This document shows, piece by piece, positions 59,226 through 64,000 of a stretch of DNA of 64,000 bases. Source of the stretch: JADGQN01 sp035315185 (GTDB taxonomy: Bacteria; Desulfobacterota; Syntrophorhabdia; Syntrophorhabdales; WCHB1-27); the NCBI GenBank assembly GCA_035315185.1, contig DATFYE010000002.1, positions 15,001 to 79,000 of the forward strand. Reading direction: 5' to 3'. Position 1 is the first letter of the stretch. Every line of letters begins with the position of its first letter. The notes under the pieces were generated by a model. The model worked only from the letters and a program-made list of their open reading frames with translations, did not search any database and was not told where the DNA came from. The position numbers were made by a program, and so were the translations under genes.

Positions 59226-61579
59226 AAGAAGAACACGCTGTTATCGGTCATAGCGTTCCAAAGATAGATGGCCGGGTGAAAGCTACGGGTCAGGCCAGGT
59301 ATACCGGTGATCTCAGGTTTCCCAACATGCTCGTCGGCAAGATTCTGACCAGTCCTCACGCCCATGCGCGCATTGTTCGTATTGATACGTCTGAGGCAGA
59401 ACGGCTTCCCGGTGTGAAAGCGATTATTACGCATAAGGATGTTCCGAGCAGGAAATATGGTATTAGTCCGGCCCGATGGGACGAGAACATTTTCTGTATC
59501 GACAAGGTGCGCTTCGTAGGTGATAAGGTTGCGGCCGTGGCAGCGGTTGATGAAGAAACGGTTTACAAGGCGTTGAAACTCATCAGGGTTGAATATGAGA
59601 TTTTGCCGGCTGTCTTCGATCCTGTCGAAGCATTGGCAGAGGACGCTCCTCTGATTCACGAGGAGTTCCCGAGGAACATCAACGCTGAGATCCATCAGGA
59701 GTTTGGAAACGTAGAAGAGGCATTTTCCCGGGCTTTTCACATCAGGACAGATACCTACGTGGGACAGCGCACGTATCAGAGCCCCATAGAGCCCCATTCC
59801 GCAATATGCATGTGGGACGGTGGGAAACTGACCGTGTACGCCAGCACCCAGTCTCCGCACTACTTCCAGTACTACCTGGCCCGCGAATTTGAGCTGCCGA
59901 TGGGAGACGTTCGGGTTCTCAAAACATTCGTCGGCGGAGGATTCGGTGGCAAGATGGAGCCTACGGGTCTTGAGTTCGGGGGAGCTGTCCTGGCCCGTAT
60001 CACCGGCAGGCCTGTAAAAATGTTCTACGATCGGGCGGAAATGTTCGCCCACAACAGGGGTCGCCACCGCCAGATCATGGAGTTGACGACCGGAGTCGAC
60101 AGAAACGGCAAAATTCTCGGGTGCCACGCTAACTTTATCATGGACGGCGGTGCTTACACCAGCCTCGGCATTGCCAGTGCCTATTATGCGGGAGCGTTGC
60201 TGACTCTCACGTACGATTTTAACGACTATAAGTTCGACATGCTCCGGATCTACACAAACCTGCCCGCGTGCGGTGCGCAGCGCGGCCACGGGGCCCCGCA
60301 GCCGAAGTACGCATTCGAATGTCACCTCGACAATATCGCGCGTGACCTGGAGCTCGACCCGGCACAGATAAGGCTTCTTAACGCCAGAAAGCCGAACACG
60401 GTCACGCCCAATTCTTTCAAGATCAATTCATGCGAGTTAACGGCCTGTATCGAGAAGGCGCGACGGCTCTCGGGCTGGGATGAGAAGAAAGGCAAACTGC
60501 CCGAGGGAAAAGGCATAGGCATGGCTGTCGGCAGTTTCGTGTCGGGTGCAGGCTATCCGATTTACCGCACCGATCTCCCCCATGCAGCCGCAATCATCAA
60601 AGTGCACGAGGACGGTTCTGCTGCAACACTCTATACAGGAGCTACGGATATCGGACAGGGCTCCGACACGGTCCTCTGCCAGATGGCAGCAGAAGCGATG
60701 GGGATCAAATATGAGCATATGAAGATAGTCTCAGCCGACACTGAGACCACGCCTCATGACTTTGGCGCATACGCCAGCCGCCAGACCCTGATGTCGGGTG
60801 CGGCGGTCAAGGAAGCGGGCGAGATGGTAAAAGAGCAGGTTCTGGAGATGGCCGGTGCGATGCTCGAAGTAGATCCGAAGGAACTGGACTGTAAGAACGC
60901 CACGATCTTTCTGAGGAGCGACCCGGAGATCACCATTCCTTTCCGCAACGTGGCGAGGAAGTTTTTTGTGGACAAGGGGCCTCTCGTTGGGCGGGGAGCC
61001 TACACGCCGCCAAAGCTTGGTGGAAGTTTCAAAGGGGCAGCGGTTGGAACTTCGCCCGCTTATAGCTTCGCAACGCAGGTCAGCGAGGTTGAGGTAGACA
61101 GGGAGACCGGTGAGATCAACGTGAAGGAAGTATGGGACGTCCATGACTGCGGTAAGGTGATCAACCCGGCTCTTCTGCATGCCCAGGTGCACGGCGCGCT
61201 TTTCATGGGCATGGGCGAAGCGATATGGGAAGAGGTCCGTTTTGACAAGAACGGCAAGATAGTCAATCCGAACCTTTCAGATTACAGGCTGCCTACGGCC
61301 CTCGATATGCCGAAAGTCACTTCGGAACTGGTGGAGAGTTACGAGCCGGCAGGACCCTGGGGTGTCAAGGAGGTAGGTGAGGGTGCTACCATTCCCACGA
61401 TGGGTTGCTTTGCTAATGCTATCCTCGATGCTGCCGGCGTGCGCGTCAACAGCCTGCCGCTCAGCTACGAAAAAGTATGGCGTGCGTTGAGGGAGAAAGA
61501 GGCAGAAGGAAAAAAGGCGCCTAAACCGATTGAGCACGAAGAAGGTTACACGGGAGAATTAGCCGCGTACGAAATGTAA
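59222..61579 (+). CDS. Molybdenum hydroxylase, molybdopterin-binding (large) subunit
   Basis: 785 residues from ATG 59222, which overlaps the small-subunit stop; the frame is open further upstream but not conserved. Cofactor motifs are FVGGGFGGKMEP and, at the active-site loop, LPACGAQRGHGAPQ in place of the CO-dehydrogenase AYRCSFR loop, so CO is not the substrate. The catalytic Glu is in GVKEVGEG. It likely hydroxylates or dehydroxylates an aromatic or N-heterocyclic acid or thioester. Adjacent liv genes would import such a compound, as the hba genes do for 4-hydroxybenzoate in Rhodopseudomonas. Confidence 0.87.
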   Translation: MKEEHAVIGHSVPKIDGRVKATGQARYTGDLRFPNMLVGKILTSPHAHARIVRIDTSEAERLPGVKAIITHKDVPSRKYGISPARWDENIFCIDKVRFVGDKVAAVAAVDEETVYKALKLIRVEYEILPAVFDPVEALAEDAPLIHEEFPRNINAEIHQEFGNVEEAFSRAFHIRTDTYVGQRTYQSPIEPHSAICMWDGGKLTVYASTQSPHYFQYYLAREFELPMGDVRVLKTFVGGGFGGKMEPTGLEFGGAVLARITGRPVKMFYDRAEMFAHNRGRHRQIMELTTGVDRNGKILGCHANFIMDGGAYTSLGIASAYYAGALLTLTYDFNDYKFDMLRIYTNLPACGAQRGHGAPQPKYAFECHLDNIARDLELDPAQIRLLNARKPNTVTPNSFKINSCELTACIEKARRLSGWDEKKGKLPEGKGIGMAVGSFVSGAGYPIYRTDLPHAAAIIKVHEDGSAATLYTGATDIGQGSDTVLCQMAAEAMGIKYEHMKIVSADTETTPHDFGAYASRQTLMSGAAVKEAGEMVKEQVLEMAGAMLEVDPKELDCKNATIFLRSDPEITIPFRNVARKFFVDKGPLVGRGAYTPPKLGGSFKGAAVGTSPAYSFATQVSEVEVDRETGEINVKEVWDVHDCGKVINPALLHAQVHGALFMGMGEAIWEEVRFDKNGKIVNPNLSDYRLPTALDMPKVTSELVESYEPAGPWGVKEVGEGATIPTMGCFANAILDAAGVRVNSLPLSYEKVWRALREKEAEGKKAPKPIEHEEGYTGELAAYEM

Positions 61580-61592
61580 ATAAGAACAGATT

Positions 61593-61787
61593 AAGGTTGA
61601 GGAAAAAGCAAGAACGAAGACCTGCGGTATCTTTTTCCTGATTTTAATTGGTTTGTATTGCGTCTCCAGCGTCCAATGGTTAAAATATACGGTGTCATTC
61701 GAGGAATAGGACAAAGTTGAGGCACCTTAAGGTAAAGACCTGTTTTGCTCTCAAACCTCAACCTTTGCTTTAGTCCTTACCTTAACC
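61593..61787. repeat. Dispersed repeat with CCTCAACCTT motif, copy B
   Basis: AAGGTTGAGGAAAA (61593-61606) and CCTCAACCTT with the following TGCTTTAGTCCTTACC (61756-61781) are shared with 32094-32171. The element appears split by about 90 bp. It lies between the hydroxylase operon and mlaE. Confidence 0.45.
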
Positions 61788-61805
61788 TATCTTTGAGGAG
61801 ATTGC

Positions 61806-62621
61806 GTGGCCGACACGGAGTTGGTGCGAAACCGTAAACCTTTGACGCTGGTGTTTGCTTACGTGGGCAGGATAGCGCTGCGCCTGGTGAGTGATTTCGG
61901 CGCCATGGCCATCTTCTTCTTTCTGGCCTTCGTCAACATCTTCAGACGAAAACAGGTTTTTGAGATCGTAAGCCAGACCTACTATATCGGCGCCAGATCG
62001 TCGCTGATTGTGATGCTGGTGGGGTTTTTTACGGGTATGGTGCTCGGATTGCAGCTCTTTTACACCCTGGTGAAGTTCGGTGCTGTAGGAGTCCTCGGTT
62101 CTGCTGTTGCCCTCTCCCTCATCAGGGAACTCGGGCCGGTCCTGACCGCTGTCATGATCACCGCACGAGCTGGCTCGGCCATGGCCGCTGAGATGGGTAT
62201 CATGCGCATCTCGGAGCAGGTCGACGCGCTCTACACCATGCGCATCGATCCTGTAAGGTATCTCATCAGTCCTCGGATCGCTGCCTCAATTATTAGTTTT
62301 CCTCTGCTCACTGCATTTTTCGACCTCATCGGGATTTTTGGAGGATATATCAGCGGTGTTCTCCTTCTCGGCACAAATGCGGGCACGTACTTTTACCGGG
62401 TACAGTCTTCCGTGAACATGGTGGACATCAGGGGAGGCTTTATCAAGGCGCTGGTCTTTGCCGTGATCGTCTCCACTATCTGCTGCTTTCAGGGCTATTT
62501 CTGTCACATGCGATCACAGTATGGAGCTAAAGCCGTGGGCCTGGCCACTATCTCGGCTGTCGTGCTCTCATGTGTGATGATCCTGATTGCGGATTATGTT
62601 GTAACGTCTTTTCTGATGTAG
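61806..62621 (+). CDS. mlaE: Phospholipid ABC transporter permease MlaE
   Basis: 271 residues with five or six membrane segments. The central MlaE signature LSLIRELGPVLTAVMITARAGSAMAAEMGIM is intact. GAGGAG precedes GTG 61806. It works with MlaF and MlaD to move lipids between inner and outer membranes. Confidence 0.92.
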   Translation: MADTELVRNRKPLTLVFAYVGRIALRLVSDFGAMAIFFFLAFVNIFRRKQVFEIVSQTYYIGARSSLIVMLVGFFTGMVLGLQLFYTLVKFGAVGVLGSAVALSLIRELGPVLTAVMITARAGSAMAAEMGIMRISEQVDALYTMRIDPVRYLISPRIAASIISFPLLTAFFDLIGIFGGYISGVLLLGTNAGTYFYRVQSSVNMVDIRGGFIKALVFAVIVSTICCFQGYFCHMRSQYGAKAVGLATISAVVLSCVMILIADYVVTSFLM

Positions 62622-62629
62622 GGGTGTGA

Positions 62630-63883
62630 ATGGCCACTGATACGCCGTTAATAGAATTCAGGGATGTCACGAAGCAGTTCGGCGATAGAACAGTACTCGC
62701 CGGCGTTAACCTGAAAATCTATGAAAATAAGATTACGACGATTATCGGTAAGAGCGGCACTGGTAAGAGCGTGCTTCTTAAACATATCATCGGGCTGCTG
62801 AAGCCGGATGAAGGTACAATTCTTTACCAGGGAAAACCGCTTAACACGATGAAGACGGGCGAATGGGAGCAATACAGGAGCCGCGTGGCCTATCTGTTCC
62901 AAAACAATGCGCTGCTCGACTCGATGACGGTGTCTGAAAATGTGGCCCTTCCCCTGAGGCAGACCACGAACCTCGGCAAGAAGGAGATCGACAAGAGGGT
63001 GAGAAAGAGGATCGCGGACCTGGAGCTGGTTGATGCTCTGGAAAAGTATCCCTCAGAGCTTTCAGGCGGCATGCAGAAACGGGTTGCCCTGGCCAGGGCG
63101 CTGGTGACGGATCCGACAATCGTTCTTTTCGACGAGCCGACCACGGGTCAGGATCCCATCCGGAAGAACATGATTTTGAGCATGATTGTCCACTACAGGA
63201 GGAAATTTGGTTTTACCGCAATCATGATCAGCCATGACATTCCGGATGTTTTTTTTATCTCGGACCAGATCGTGATTCTCTGGGAAGGGATGGTCGGTTT
63301 TGAAGGGAGCTATGAAGAGGCGATCAGATTGAAACATCCGATGATCGATGAATTCTTGCGGAGCCTCGAGGGTTTCGAGGATCAACTGACCGGCTTGCTC
63401 TCCAGGGAAGCATTCAGGGTGCACTATGGGGCAATGCTGGGAGGCGCGGAAACGATGCCGGCCGTTTCGGCTGCGCTTTTCAGCGTGGAGTTCGATCTGC
63501 TGCAGGACGCCTTGGGGCCGTTGGCAGCGCTGGAAGTCCTCAGGTCCCTCGGCGAATATACTAACAGGTACTTCCGCTCCGTTGGAGGGTTCTCCGCTCG
63601 CCACAGCAGGGACGAGATTCTGACGATATTCCCTCACACCAGCCGCGACGAGGCGCAGCAAATGGTGACCGAGTTTGCTCGGCAGTTGGAACAGGAGGCT
63701 CTGGCAAATATCCAGAGTAACGCCCAAACCACAATAGGTGCTCAAGCCTGTTTCGAGGTCTACGTCCACGCCGGGGTCACGGAAGTCTCCCCTACGGACG
63801 AGATCAATCAGATAATAGAAAGAGCTCGAGAGAACCAGCACATAGTCGCAACGCACCGATGCGATACCGGAGGTAGCGCGTGA
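62630..63883 (+). CDS. mlaF: MlaF ATPase with C-terminal degenerate GGDEF-like domain
   Basis: 417 residues, versus ~260-270 for typical MlaF. Residues 1-245 are a normal ABC ATPase: Walker A GKSGTGKS (40-47), LSGGMQKR, Walker B IVLFDEP. Residues ~250-404 look like a diguanylate-cyclase fold: DQLTGLLSREAF at the start, a central AALFSVEFDLLQD..., and RHSRDEI (324-330) where RxGGDEF would be, followed by EAQQMVTEFA. The GG is replaced by SR, so cyclase activity is not expected; the part may bind a nucleotide or a partner. Confidence 0.87.
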   Translation: MATDTPLIEFRDVTKQFGDRTVLAGVNLKIYENKITTIIGKSGTGKSVLLKHIIGLLKPDEGTILYQGKPLNTMKTGEWEQYRSRVAYLFQNNALLDSMTVSENVALPLRQTTNLGKKEIDKRVRKRIADLELVDALEKYPSELSGGMQKRVALARALVTDPTIVLFDEPTTGQDPIRKNMILSMIVHYRRKFGFTAIMISHDIPDVFFISDQIVILWEGMVGFEGSYEEAIRLKHPMIDEFLRSLEGFEDQLTGLLSREAFRVHYGAMLGGAETMPAVSAALFSVEFDLLQDALGPLAALEVLRSLGEYTNRYFRSVGGFSARHSRDEILTIFPHTSRDEAQQMVTEFARQLEQEALANIQSNAQTTIGAQACFEVYVHAGVTEVSPTDEINQIIERARENQHIVATHRCDTGGSA

Positions 63884-64000
63884 TGAAGAAATATTCCATG
63901 GAGACGGCTGTCGGCATTTTTGTTCTAATAGGGCTCATCTGTGTGGGCTACATGACGGCGAAGCTCGGCAAAATATCCCTGCTCGGAGAAGATACATATC
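63883..64000 (+). CDS. mlaD: MlaD-type MCE protein, 5' part
   Basis: Begins MKKYSMETAVGIFVLIGLIC, a membrane anchor followed by the start of an MCE domain, and runs off the window. GGAGG lies before the overlapping GTG 63880/ATG 63883. It is the periplasmic lipid-binding partner of the upstream mlaE and mlaF. Confidence 0.85.
   Translation, partial: MKKYSMETAVGIFVLIGLICVGYMTAKLGKISLLGEDTY

Noticed and set aside
1..64000. CRISPR arrays, transposases, integrases, rRNA and complete tRNA genes
   Set aside because: None seen on reading both strands; only short non-coding repeats are present.

Overview
The window looks like chromosome of an anaerobic, Gram-negative, deltaproteobacterial-type (Desulfobacterota, Syntrophorhabdus/Syntrophus-like) bacterium. 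Supporting signs are a Re-type citrate synthase in place of the usual Si enzyme, zapB-zapA followed directly by 6S RNA and then rny-ymdB, Pal and Mla outer-membrane genes, a QseE/QseG/QseF-type signalling cassette, and a branched-chain/aromatic-acid-type (Liv) ABC transporter next to a molybdenum hydroxylase. Assignment to a taxon is inference; there is no rRNA. No transposase, prophage or CRISPR array was seen, but there are short non-coding mobile repeats.

Layout. 1-16.4 kb is a loose accessory region: an exported class II aldolase, a stand-alone LuxR-type helix-turn-helix protein, a sensor kinase/lipoprotein/sigma54-regulator cassette, a large hybrid kinase, a duplicated-repeat protein with a 45-residue membrane peptide, a ketopantoate reductase relative, an EamA exporter, a GT-C-like membrane protein behind a sigma54-type promoter, and an exported phosphoesterase. 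16.5-28.7 kb is a dense plus-strand housekeeping run: aspS, Re-citrate synthase, LeuCD-type aconitase subunits, isocitrate dehydrogenase, prfB (with programmed frameshift), zapB, zapA, 6S RNA, rny, ymdB, tyrS. The four enzymes after aspS make 2-oxoglutarate from acetyl-CoA and oxaloacetate. 29-31.8 kb (minus) is a poly-gamma-glutamate-type operon (pgsB, pgsC and the associated system protein); Pal follows.

33-48.5 kb holds a paired M16 protease operon, a PDZ protein, cspA with an attenuator-like leader, a sedolisin (S53) protease, pcnB, a Gly/Tyr-rich exported protein, an L,D-transpeptidase/Mur-ligase fusion and ettA. 49-52 kb has a solo B3/B4 editing-type domain, a UvrD-like helicase and a universal stress protein. 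52.3-57.5 kb is a complete livKHMGF operon plus a flavin-reductase-like gene; 57.8-61.6 kb is a three-subunit molybdenum hydroxylase behind a promoter and a palindromic operator candidate. 61.8 kb to the end is mlaE-mlaF-mlaD, in which MlaF carries a degenerate GGDEF-like tail.

The most unusual items are a cytoplasmic Re-citrate synthase with a C-terminal Cache-type sensor domain, a MITE-like repeat that appears to supply the ribosome binding site and start codon of the aconitase large subunit (another copy supplies a stop codon), the transpeptidase-Mur ligase fusion, and the MlaF-GGDEF-like fusion.
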